Below, piece by piece: positions 12,985 through 23,497 of a stretch of 64,000 nucleotides of DNA. Position 1 is the stretch's first letter; each line of letters starts with the position of its first letter. The notes below the pieces were generated by a model. It searched no databases and was not told the origin of the DNA. It saw only the letters and a program-made list of their open reading frames with translations. Both the position numbers and the translations under genes were made by a program. Origin of the DNA: Epiperipatus broadwayi (Eukaryota; Onychophora; Udeonychophora; Euonychophora; Peripatidae). The stretch covers positions 14,575,748 to 14,639,747 of the forward strand of contig JAQFVV010012400.1 of the NCBI GenBank assembly GCA_028023455.1, given 5' to 3'.

Positions 12985-14060
12985 ATTACAATGTGTTTTA
13001 AGTAAATTGAGTATAAGTTTTTCATATTAAAATGTGGTAATTGAAATTTTTAATCATTATTGTATTTTGTATGAAGATTGAAATATATCCATCAATTGTG
13101 CTGCACATCTATGTGCAAATATCAATACTTGTCAGATAGACACTTATATGTAAATTTTAATCATTTATTATTTTGTGACAATTCAAATATGTTCAGAAAT
13201 TATTAGTCACATGCCTGTGTGCTGAATGTGTTTTAAGTAAACATATTAGAACATATTTGTAAATCACAATATAGTAATTTGAATTTTGTATATTAATCAA
13301 GTAAACACATATGTAAAATTTAATCATTTTTTTAATTTTATAAAATGTCAATTGAAATGTATTCATTGTATATTATAAAATGCACATCTGTGCACATATC
13401 TATATATGTGTTAATAATGTTATTGTTAACACTAACTGAAATAATTATACAAATATATAAACCATTATACAATTACAAATATCCAGTAACGCTCTTTGTT
13501 TAATAGTCTATATCTCAATAATAGCGAACTTCAAAATGATACCACTTTGAAGTTGTATGCTAAAAGATGTTAAATATTGAAATACAAACTAACTCAAATA
13601 CAGAGCATGAAATTTTTAAATAAGCAAACGATCTTAAATTTTGTTAATAAACTAACAAGTTTACAAACTGTTTTAAAGACAAACTAAACATTAGATTTTA
13701 ATCTTTAAATAATTCTCCCAAACAATAAATGAAAATAATGTTACTGTTAACACTAACTGAAATTATACAAATATATAAACCATTATACAATTACAAATAC
13801 CCAGTAATGCCCTCTATTTGTTTGAGTTAGTTTGTATTTCAATATTTAACATTCTTTAGCATAAAACTTCAAAGAGTGGTATTATTTTGAAGTTTGCTAT
13901 TATTGAGATATAGACCATTAAACAGAGGGCATTACTGGATATTTGTAATTGTATAATGGTTTATATATTTCTATATATGTGTTGTATGTAAACCCATTAA
14001 GAAGTATTGTAAAATCAATATAATAATTTAAATTTTGTACAGTAATCAAAATCAGTAAGC
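12985..14060. repeat. Degenerate tandem repeat, about 230-bp unit, with an inserted foldback
   Basis: Similar units begin near 12988, 13218 and 13980 with the word order TGTGTTTTAAGTAAA, TAATTTGAATTTTGTA, AATCAAGTAAACAC. They overlap the right flank of the Penelope-like element, so they may be repeated pseudo-LTR material. The third unit is interrupted by the compound foldback at 13413-13969. Confidence 0.5.
13413..13969. mobile_element. Compound foldback element with a 14-bp flanking direct repeat
   Basis: The sequence TCTATATATGTGTT occurs at 13399-13412 and again at 13970-13983, bracketing this block like a target duplication. Inside are two copies of a small repeat in opposite orientation: one at about 13493-13606 and one at 13801-13938 that starts CCAGTAATGCCCTCT and ends AGAGGGCATTACTGG. 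A leader containing AAACCATTATACAATTACAA precedes both copies. For the right copy the same leader also follows it in inverted form, giving terminal inverted repeats of about 47 bp with one mismatch. No coding capacity. Confidence 0.75.
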
Positions 14061-15016
14061 TTATATGAATATAGCCTTATTCTAGAGATCTCAACTTCAT
14101 TTTTTGTTATTGTTATTAATAAATTTGTAGTCAATTGTTAAAATTATTCTAGTGACTTAATTCTAAATGATTTTTAGATTATATTATGTATTTGCATCAT
14201 CCTTAATCACAGTAACAATTATAGAGCGTATGTTCTCTGAATTAGATTCATGCACAATGGTCTATTATATGGAAAGGGGATGTATTTTAGTGAAAGGGAA
14301 TTCCAGTAGTGCAGGGGCATTCCAGTATGACACTGTCCTGGTTTGGCATGAGGATTGTATTCTTCAAAGCCCATGCATTATATTTTATTTTAGCTTAGTT
14401 TACTTTATATTAGAATTTAACTTTATAGATGGTCAGTAATCAGTATGTTTTTATATCCCAGCATTATTGTTTTTATGGTTGGATATTCTTATGGATTAGG
14501 ACTTAAGTTGGTGCATCCAAATAATGGTTAAATAATTTCCCCAAGCTGGCAAAGTCTTTATAGTTGGCCTGGTTTGTAGTAGACCCATTTCAAATCCAGT
14601 CACAAATTAACTGTTGATTTATTTTGATTGTTGATTATTCATGATGATGGATGATTTTTACTTACTTTTAATGCTGGTAACTGGGCTGATCTCACAGAGG
14701 GATTTCACAGATTGATCTCTATAGATTACTCATGCTCTTTAATACATAAAATTACTTATATATTTTATGATATTAAACATTACTTTAATATCATCCTTTA
14801 ATAATATCTCTTACTTTAATATCTTTTATATAATTAAATATAATCCTTTATCCTTAATGAATTTTAAATTTTATATGAAATAATTTTAATTGAAATATTT
14901 TTATTTATTTTGGGGAAAATTCCATCACCCCACCTTCCCCAAAAGATATCCATCCTGTTATAATATATATATGAAAAACAAAAAACAAGTTAAAAACTTG
15001 CTAACGCTTGTATTTA

Positions 15017-15216
15017 TGTCAACAGATGGCGTTCTACCAAAAACACTGTCAAGCGTATGTTTACATAAACGTCAGAGCATGCATTTACTATCTCTAGTTA
15101 GAGATAGTGAATGCATGCTCTGACATTTATGTAAACTAGAGATAGTGAATGCATGCTCTGACGTTTATGTAAACATACGCTTGACGGTGTTTTTGGTAGA
15201 ACGCCATCTGTTGACA
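15017..15216. mobile_element. 200-bp palindromic MITE
   Basis: A near-perfect inverted repeat starts TGTCAACAGATGGCGTTCTA and ends with its reverse complement. TA sits on both sides (15015-15016, 15217-15218). The arms run about 80 bp each, to TTACTATCTCTA and its complement. In the middle the arm tip (TAGAGATAGTGAATGCATGC and onward) is present twice in a row, a small internal duplication. TA flanks and length suit a Tc1/mariner-mobilised MITE; the family is inferred. Confidence 0.88.
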
Positions 15217-15394
15217 TATATATATATAACAAAAACATCAAATCCATCACTTAATTCCATATTTCTTAACATTAACATTTAGTTTCATTATATCAATCTA
15301 TTAAATACCTTTACCAAAGCCATATAACATAGAAAATTTATCTTCCTTCATCTTTCATAAATAATCCTCCAAATACAAAAAAACAAAACAAACT

Positions 15395-15690
15395 TTTGCT
15401 GCATATGAAATGAGATATTACTAATGAGAAAATAAACATATTCAAACCCACCTTTGCTAGTGTTATCTGCTCCGACAGAAATGATGTAAAATTCAAAGTC
15501 AAAGAGGCCTGGCATATTGCCAATAATACGAATGCCATCAACAAAAAAGAGTCTTATGTCCCTCTTTCAAAAAAGTGTATTATGTAAATTAAATTTTACA
15601 CTTTATAATCAATATATTGTAAATCTCCATTTGTTGCTATGATTATGAATACCTGTCCACCTGGGAGGCGTAATAAGCTCTGATTCATTA
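15395..15690 (+). pseudogene. Penelope-like element fragment, 3' tail only (tandem copy 1)
   Basis: This block matches the 3' end of the next copy closely: CATATTCAAACCCA, ATCTGCTC/GTCTGCTA, AATACGAATGCCATCAA, TTATGTAAATTAA and TGTAAATCTCCA recur in the same order at 16200-16395. It corresponds to the terminal part of the endonuclease domain and the 3' untranslated tail. It has no intact frame. Confidence 0.7.
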
Positions 15691-16435
15691 ATGTCCACTG
15701 CTCATAAATTTGCAGGCCTCAAAGTATTTCTGCATAGAAATTACAACCTATGCAAATTTGAATCTGACTGGAAAATAAACATAGACACATACATTAAGGA
15801 TTTATGTAACATTGGATACAAACATACAGAGCTCATTAAAACATATTATGCCAAAATTAGAAACAGACCTATGCTAGGAAACAAAAAACTCTGGATATCA
15901 CTGCTCTACATTCCTGGTTCAACCCACAGTATAAGAAAAATTTGTTTGGAAACATATAGGGTAAGTTTTCACACCTTTCACCTTTAATCACTTAATTAAT
16001 AACACTAAAGACAAACTGCCCCCAGAACAAGTTTCCCAAGTGGTGTACAAAATCATACACAATAACCCAAACTGCAAAGTTGTTTGCTTAGTGAATCCTG
16101 AGTCAATCTCATAGCCCAGCACAGATATCAATTCAATAGGACTATAACTAATGCTGAAGTTAAATTTATTTTCTTCGAGCATGAAACCAAACATGGTCAT
16201 ATATTCAAACCCATCTCTGCTAGCATTGTCTGCTATGAGAGAAATGACGTGAAACATAAAGTCAAAGAGACCTAGTGCATTTCCAATAATACGAATGCCA
16301 TCAATAAGAATGAGTTCTGCATCTACCTCTCAAAAAATGGGTTATGTAAATTAACTCATTTACAGTTTACAATCAACACAGTGTAAATCTCCACTTCCAC
16401 TTAGTGGAATTATCAGCAACCTGGTTCTCTCAAAA
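15691..16435 (+). pseudogene. Penelope-like element fragment, post-RT plus endonuclease (tandem copy 2)
   Basis: The open stretch at 15691-15987 encodes HKFAGLKVFLHRNYNLC, a conserved NIGY segment and KLWISLLYIPG, as found after the reverse transcriptase core in Penelope-like elements. Past its stop, other frames read KLPPEQVSQVVYKI and a degenerate GIY-YIG endonuclease ending near 16380. The opposite-strand open frame here is a shadow. The copy abuts copies 1 and 3 in the same orientation. Confidence 0.75.
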
Positions 16436-18115
16436 TTTGAAAGCGTCATGCTTCCAAAATATTTGGAACATGCATTAAACAACATGTATATTAGATATGT
16501 TGATGATGGGCTTATATATGCTACAGAGCACAAAATCAATAATATTCACGCAGAACTAAACAAAGCATCTCTGCTCAAATGGATTGCTGAAGAGGAGGAT
16601 ATAAATCAATGCCTACATTTTTTGGACTTACATATTCAAAGGAACAAAAATATGCTCGAGTATAAAATAAACTTCAAATCAGAGGAACCAAACACCCCTA
16701 ATGTTCCATTCCAACACTAAATGGCAGATCTAAAGGGTTTCTTATACAGAAACAGAAAATAATGTAAATACGTGGCAGACAGAAAAACTAACATCGAATT
16801 ATACATTAAAGACTTAATGAACATTGGATATAATTATATTAAATTAATTAAAATAGTAATATCAATCCAGCCCATGTATCAATCTTCCAGACATCCCTCA
16901 CATTTCAACAAAACTCTGGAAAATCTTCATGCACACTTTTAGAGTAAGTTTTAGATTGCCTCCCTCTCTCAACAATCTTCTAAACCAGTGGTCTTCAACT
17001 CCTGGTCCATGGACTGTTGCCGGGCCACAGAAGTTTTCTGTAAAGTTTGTAATAACAAAATAATATTTTAAACTTTTAATTAATATAAGCAATTTTTATT
17101 TATTTTTTTATCGCATTTTTACCCGATTAAAAAAAAAGAAACAGAACGAAAAAAATCTAATCAATCATACATAAATTAATTTGTTTTTCTATTTATCACA
17201 GATGTTTGTGTGGGGGGTAGAATTAAATTTTTTATTATTTTTCTAAAAAAATTCAAAATTATATAAAAAAAGTTTTTTATTATTCAAACTCCATATATAT
17301 ATAACTTCATCTTGTATATTTAACATTAAATACAGATATTACATTTATCATAATCATTGTCATGTAATTACACTAGCTGTGATATTTCCCAACATTCAGG
17401 TGAATAACATTTTGTTCTTGCATGTTTTAACAATGAAATAATAAACATAGCAATGCAAGCACATTAATGAGAATGTATTGTTTTCTGTAGCAGTATGACT
17501 GACGCAACTCGAGAAAGTGTTCAGCATATGAAGGTAAGCAACACCATTACAATTAACAGTAACTAGTGTGCTGTTTTGGTCAGTTATAACAATTATGCTC
17601 ATCTAAGGCTAAGCAGTTTACATCTTCAAGAAAATTTATCTGTAATCTTCTGCCGGTCCGCAAAACCTTATCTTTATTTTTGCCGGTCTGCAGGTGTGAA
17701 AAGGTTGAAGACCACTGTTTTAAACAACACCAAGAATAAAACTCTTGATCTCATGCTCTTCCCCAGCTTGCAGTGCAGTGTACTAAAATGAATCTTGGGC
17801 TAATCAATGAGAATTACCCATCACACCAATCTATATAAAAATGCAAAATCAAGTTACGAGCACAAATCAATTTTTGTTGAACAAGAGATCTTTTCTCCCT
17901 CTAATGTTAAAACAATATACACAGAGAGGGATGATAGAAAAAGAAAATTTAAAGAAGCATGGGTGATTGCAGAGGATCCGCATTTAATTAACATAAAAAA
18001 CTTTTGCATCTCACTATCAAAGAAATGGAACATAATTTACATAGGACAAATTTACATATTTACCAACCACTATATATTCGAACTATCAACTGAGTGGTGT
18101 TATTCTGCACTATGA
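16436..18115 (+). pseudogene. Penelope-like element fragment, RT plus endonuclease (tandem copy 3), split by a hAT element
   Basis: The frame at 16448-16720 carries the catalytic box IRYVDDGLIYA and LHFLDLHIQ, typical of Penelope-like RT. At 16725-16985 the sequence repeats the ADLKGFLYRN, IKDLMNIGYNY and KLWKIFMHTFRV region. The hAT element at 16986-17717 interrupts it, and the endonuclease resumes at 17726 (LNNTKNKTLD), continues through THHTNLYKNAKSSYEHK and VKTIYTERDDRKRKFKEAW, and ends near 18115. Stop codons and a frameshift are present, so it is dead. Penelope-like elements are known to form partial tandem arrays, which fits the three adjacent copies. Confidence 0.8.
16986..17717 (+). 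mobile_element. Non-autonomous hAT element, 732 bp, with 8-bp target duplication
   Basis: It starts CAGTGGTCTTCAACTCC and ends GGTTGAAGACCACTG, giving inverted termini of about 15 bp. The flanks are TTCTAAAC (16978-16985) and TTTTAAAC (17718-17725), an 8-bp duplication with one difference, the length typical of hAT transposons. Near both ends are matching sub-terminal segments (TTGCCGGGCCACAG, TTGCCGGTCTGCAGG). There is no transposase frame. A second, larger copy lies at 61914-63929. Confidence 0.9.
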
Positions 18116-20853
18116 TTCAGGTAAAAATTCAATGAAAGCTAACTTAGTGCTATTAATCTAATTTTGTTTTGGCATCCTCTCTCATTTTAACTTGTTAATT
18201 CTTAAATTCTTAGAGTATTCTACAAATCATATAATTCTATAAAACTGTTGCTGCTATGATTACAACTACCAGTTAGTTGAAAGCATGCTTAGCATACTAT
18301 GTCATCAGAAGTTAGCGTATTAAGTTAAAACCAATAAATAAGCTTTTCTTAAAGTCAAACTTTACTTTGGAATTAGGTAATAACTATTTATGATACTTTT
18401 CTGTATAACAAATATTTGTTGTCTTTTGAATATGTTTCATAAATCTATTTCCTAAATATAGTTTTTTTATCTGCAAAACTTTTTTGTTGTTGTTGTTTCA
18501 ATTGATTTATCTTATTATATAGCACATTTTCCAAACTCAATTTGTTGACTTTACTATCTAAATATTATTTATTTCTCCTTTATGTTAAATTTTTTTTAGA
18601 CGGTATTCTAGACGGAAAAAAAAACCTATTTTATTGCAGGCAATCTGTATATTTTACTAAATTCTATTAAATGGAAATAGATCACTACAAACTTACAACA
18701 CCTTCTAAATGTATTTATAAAGATTTTAAAAAATAAACAGTTTTATTTAATATAATTATTTAAGCAATTATAAAAAAATAAAATGTATGGCCATTTGTTT
18801 GGGAGTTGTAACATATCAAGTGTTTTCCCATACTGTTTTATCCTTTTCATCTGTTTAACCTCATCCTAAGATGTTTCAGTTTTCTGGGCTTCTTCAGGCT
18901 AAACATTCAGTAAGTTCACAAATTTCTCCAATATTAATTTTGTTAAGTTTTCCTTCTTAATACTTGATTAAACCACTAAACATCACACGATCACCATTTA
19001 AGTTTTTTATAAATGACTCTTTTTATCTATTCAAAAACATTTCATCACTTCCTTTTCTCATATATAACTCATGATTTTTTGATTCTAATCTGCAGAAAGT
19101 TTACTAATATAACTTAATAAAAACTAATGTCAATTTGATTGGCTAAATGGAACTTTATATGTTACAACATGTCATTTTGATGTTCAAATGTCATTTGACT
19201 TCCCAAGCCACCAATTATATAATTGATAATTTTTTTTTATTATTTCACCTTTTTTAATTGGTTATTTAATTTCTTGCCTATTCCTTTATTATTAAGTTTT
19301 TGAAAGTATTTTATAAAGTCTAAGCTTTTCATGGCATTACATATCTATGTGATGATCCTGTATATAATATCAAAAATGGAAAATTTCAAATTACAGGTTT
19401 GAATCTATCCACTGATTATTCATAAGCATTAGTGTGGCAGCTTATTATGTTTCTGGTATTAAAAAAATAAGAATTTTAATTACGGTTTATTTAGTTTAAT
19501 ATATCAATGAAGATTTTAAAAATAAATTTATAGTTAATATTTATATATAAAAAAGCCCAACTTAATGTTTTAATTACATTTATTAATGTTAATGTAAAAT
19601 AGTACCCATACAGAGTTTAAATATAAAATTTTAACAATATTTATTGTATTAAATATACTTTCGATGTTTTCATATTATATTTATGGTCAGTCTGCTGAGA
19701 ACATTAAGTTTTTGCTGATGTGAATACTATTATTTTTTTGGTTCATTACATATTTATTTTGTGTAATGAACTCTGCCTCTTTTATTTAATGTTAGTAAAT
19801 GAAAATATATCAAATTCCTATGTAGAAATTCCCTAATAAACTCAGATAATATTTGATCAATTTAGATTTGATCATATGATCAGCCATATCACACTAAGTG
19901 AACTGCTAAAAATACATATTTTGATTCCAAAAAAATCTCTTGGAAAAATGCATCACGATCAAATAAGCTACTAATACTTATCTACTGTTATAGCATTTCG
20001 TACAAAACTCATTATAAAGCAATGAATTTTTTATTACAAGATTAGTTGATAAAAATGCATTAATCTATTCTTAGCTAGTCAATGAGTTAAAGAAAAAACC
20101 TTTTTAAAACTCATCACCAAGTAATAGATGACTAATCTTATAATGTCTGCTTTGGTAATGTTTCTTGACAAATATGGAGAGGAGGAGGAGACTGCAGCAG
20201 ATTATTTTAAGTGAACATATTTCAGAAATCTTTAAATGAAAACTATACTATGGAGTATATTGAGTGAAAAAGTTAAAAACTAGATGTATTTATAAACAAT
20301 TTATTATTAGAATATAATGGATTCATAATAGCAAAATTGCAACAATTTAATATTATGCAGAGTTACATGGACAGGAAAGAATATGGTGTGATTTAATTTA
20401 ATGAAAGGGCAATAAACCATGGGACAAAGCCAACATTCTTGAAATTTAAATGGGGGGGGGGGGTAGTCTTTTAGTAAAATTACTTATGACAAAATAAATG
20501 AGCACACCATTGAAGTAATTTAGTAGCATACAAAATAAATAATATAAAATTTTGGAATTGATTTGAATGTAAATACCTTTTTAAATGCAAGTTTTTTCTC
20601 TGGCAGTTTTTACATTTTTAAAATCAAGATATATTGTAAAGAGTATTATTTGCTAGTTGTTCTTAAAGTCTAATCATCTTTATCTATTTCCAGGTGAGAA
20701 CATAACATACATACATATGTTATTTTTCTAATAAAGTATCATCTATACAGCTACAGCCATCTGAATATTAGCCACAAAAGCTGATAAAATCTATGGACAT
20801 CATTGTAATAAGTTTAATCATTTAGTAAAGTTAAGACCTCTTAAATTACTCAC
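18116..20853. other. Distal part of intron 4, AT-rich
   Basis: No gene is seen. It contains the weak hammerhead-like motif described separately and a run of 11 G at about 20453-20463. Otherwise unremarkable. Confidence 0.5.
18853..18900 (-). ncRNA. Possible degenerate hammerhead-ribozyme-like motif
   Basis: On the minus strand the order CTGAAGA (18897-18891), a short spacer, then GAAAC (18877-18873), then a small hairpin (CATC, loop, GAGG) followed by UU, resembles the CUGANGA-GAAA-UH core of hammerheads described in Penelope-like elements. Stem II is only about two pairs and stem III has a mismatch. It lies 0.7 kb past a Penelope-like cluster but on the opposite strand. Likely decayed or coincidental. 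Confidence 0.2.
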
Positions 20854-20979
20854 CAAGAAGTCTGGTAGTTGTATTACCAGCTGCAATTCTGGCACCCCTA
20901 GAATGTCCCACGGCTGGGAGTTTCGTGACTACTATGCGGTGTGGCCCAATATTGCCCAAAGTATAAACATTGGATTCTC
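20854..20979 (-). CDS. Nucleoside phosphorylase domain protein, exon 4
   Basis: This 126-nt exon has acceptor TTTTAAAG|GAGAAT and donor CTTG|GTGAGT, phase 1 at both ends. It encodes residues 100-142 of the gene model, including NVYTLGNIGPH and GHSRGARIAAGNTTTRLL, the second and third conserved blocks of the PNP_UDP_1 N-terminal half (the family's phosphate or ribose contact region). Both flanking junctions restore a Gly codon (GGA from exon 3 plus exon 4, GGT from exon 4 plus exon 5). The reading frame has no stop, whereas the two other frames of the same segment do. Confidence 0.93.
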
Positions 20980-21184
20980 CTTTAAAATATATATATGTAT
21001 TAAATCAAAAAATAATTAAAGCTAAAAAAAAAAAAAGACAATAAAAATCCTAAACAAATTAAGTATATAAACACTATTCATTATATAATATTTATAATTT
21101 TTAAATATTTTACAATAAAATCAAAACTAAAATACAATCGCTGAAATGGTAATAAATATAAAATAACAAATACTAATATTTACA

Positions 21185-22165
21185 GGATATTGTCATATTT
21201 TAAAGAATATTTATAAAAATCCAACAGCAACAATTAGATTATATAATGATACGAGGAAAGTCAACATTGAGAAGTGTGTAAAACAGGGTGACTCCATATC
21301 TCCAAAACTTTTTACAGCAGTGCTGCAAGAAGTATTTTGTGGATTAAAATGGGAAGCTAAAAGAGTGAAAGTAAATGGAGATTATTTAAGTCATTTAGAT
21401 TTTGCAGATGATGTAGTTGTTTTTGCAAATAATGCTTTAGAGCTGCAGGAAATGTTGCAGGAATTATCAGATGAAAGTAGGACTAAAGATAAATGTTAAA
21501 AAGACCAAAATAATGTTCAATGGATTTTCTTAAAATATGAAAATAAAGATTGATTATGATGAGTTGGAAGAAGTTAACAGCTACAAATACCTTGGTCAGG
21601 TTATTAATACAGATGGAAACATAATGGATGAAATTAATCATAGAATTAAACTTAGTTGCAGTGCTTTTGGTAGAAATAACTTGATTCTAAAAGGAAATAT
21701 GCCTATGTGTTTGAAAAGGAAGGTTTTTAATAAATATGTTTTACCAGTTCTTACTTAGGGATCTGAGACTTGGGGATTTAATAGAAGAGCAACACAGAGA
21801 CTTCAGACCACTCAAAGAAGTATGGAGAAGCATGTTGGGAGTAACAAGAAGAGATCAAAAATGCAATATATGGGTTAGAGAACAAACAGGTGTTACTGAC
21901 CTCATTGAAAAAATTAAAGACTGAAGTGGAATTGAGCTGGACATATTGCTACAAGAGATAATAATAGATGAACAATTAAAATCTTAAACTGGATTCCAAG
22001 AGATTGTAAAAGACCCAGAAAGAGACCACATGTGAGATGGATGGATGAAATAAGAAAGTGTGTAGGAGTGATGTGGAGAAGAGAAGTTAAAGATCGGAGA
22101 AAATGGATTGAACTTGGAGAGATCTTTATCCTGTAGTGGAATGATAATGGTTGATGATGATTATG
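21185..22165 (+). mobile_element. RTE-clade LINE, 5'-truncated copy with target-site duplication
   Basis: The coding remnant reads as the RT palm to C-terminus: KCVKQGDSISPKLF, DFADDVVVFA (about 21400), YKYLGQVINTDG, then the conserved tail VLPVLT, NIWVREQTGVTDLIEKIK and WIPRDCK-type sequence. It ends in GGTTGATGATGATT, the short tandem tail usual for RTE elements. Flanks ACTAATATTTACA (21172-21184) and ACTAACATTTACA (22166-22178) form a 13-bp duplication with one mismatch. Several frameshifts and stops make it a dead fragment. It lies in intron 3. Confidence 0.9.
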
Positions 22166-22178
22166 ACTAACATTTACA

Positions 22179-23353
22179 AAATTCACCCTTATTTCAAATC
22201 CTGAAACAATCTGAATTGTGTTTATTCAAATATTACAATTTAAGAATTGAAATTTTAGATAGGATCTCAGAAATGCAGTATTTAATTTAGAATATCAAAT
22301 GAACACATCTTATATGTTTATTCTCATTTCCATTGACTTGTTAATTCTGTTTTAATTGTAATATAGTTTGAGAATCCCACTGGTGGGAAAAAGAAATAGA
22401 ATAGTAAACAATGTTGTGATACATTTTAACAATATTATTTTCAACTTCAGATGCACTTTTAATTATTTAAAAGTGCTATATATTAGTTCAAATTAATGTC
22501 TAACACCACTAAACATCACATGATTACCGCTATGCACAAATCTTCTAGCATCCATTGATTACTATGGCTTGCATTGAGTGGCACTATAGTATGAAGAATC
22601 TGTTAGTATCTTGTAGATTTGACTAGAAATATAACATGGAATGTTAATGATAACAACATAAATCATCTATGTAATGTTTAAAAGAAATAAAAGTGACCTG
22701 GAAAAAATTTGTCAATTTAATGGACTATTAATAGTTGCCACCATTAGCTCTTATGTTCACCCATACTCAATCTACTATCACTGGTTAAATCAATAATTGC
22801 ATAATTGCCTTGATTGAATCTAGAGGTTACTACTGACTTTTTAAACCAGCTTTCAATAAATAATAAATCAAATGATTAGTATTTCCGGGAAATCATATGA
22901 TATTCACGCACCATAAACAACAGTTTAAGCTTTAATACAGGAAACAATACAGGGCTATTAATCAATAAAGTATATATATTTCAACATAAAAATTGTGAAG
23001 CATAAAGAGTAAAAATATTGAATAAAAACTATAGAATATGATTAAATATGTTTGGAGAAAGGGGGAGGAGAAAAAGAAATAATGAATGGATTAGAAGTCC
23101 AAATTGATATTTGTTCTATTATTGTAAAAGTAAAAATAATTAAATAGGGAATAGATGCCAAATGAGTAAGAAAAAAAAAAGGAAAGCAGAGAATTTAAGA
23201 TAATTTTTGATTGGATATCAAAAAGCATTTTGACAGAAAAAAAAAAATATTGATGAAATAAAATTTGCCAAAAAAATAGAAATTTGCAATGCAAATTTAT
23301 AGTAATCAGACATTATTAAATAAAAAATTAAAAAAAGTTACAAAAAAAATTAC
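22179..23353. other. Remainder of intron 3
   Basis: AT-rich intronic sequence between the RTE fragment and exon 3. I see no gene or clear repeat. Confidence 0.5.
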
Positions 23354-23497
23354 CTTGTTTCTGATATCGGACATATGTATCTTTATTTTCTATCATTGCA
23401 TCGACAGCTATCTTTTCACAATACATAGAAGTAATAATGGCTATTGTTGGTTGCTCGGATTTTGCAACAGTAGGCATATTTCGTACTACTTTAACTT
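23354..23497 (-). CDS. Nucleoside phosphorylase domain protein, exon 3
   Basis: This 144-nt exon has acceptor TTATTATCCAG|AAGTT and donor CAAG|GTAATT. It encodes residues 52-100. PTIAIITSMYCEKIAVDAM is the typical first beta strand and helix of the phosphorylase fold, followed by the conserved VRYQKQGESN stretch that runs across the junction into exon 4. The phase-1 junctions with exons 2 and 4 rebuild Glu (GAA) and Gly (GGA). Confidence 0.92.

Larger units (their letters stand above)
8780..13412 (+). mobile_element. Decayed Penelope-like retroelement with LTR-like flanks, split by a DNA element
   Basis: The body (about 8939-12770) reads, in several broken frames, as a Penelope-like reverse transcriptase followed by a GIY-YIG-type endonuclease. 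Flanking sequences at about 8800-8960 and 13080-13412 share motifs such as GCACATCTGTGCACATAT-like words and TTTAATCATTTATTATTTTG. This is compatible with the pseudo-LTRs that Penelope-like elements carry. The element is interrupted at 9199-10889 by a TA-flanked insertion. It lies in intron 4, antisense to the host gene. Stops and frameshifts show that it is dead. Confidence 0.75.

Noticed and set aside
13413-13969. CRISPR-like or satellite array
   Set aside because: Repeats are few, long and partly inverted, with transposon-like termini; there are no regular spacers.
15988-16257. Minus-strand 89-codon frame
   Set aside because: It is antisense to the Penelope-like endonuclease tail of tandem copy 2.
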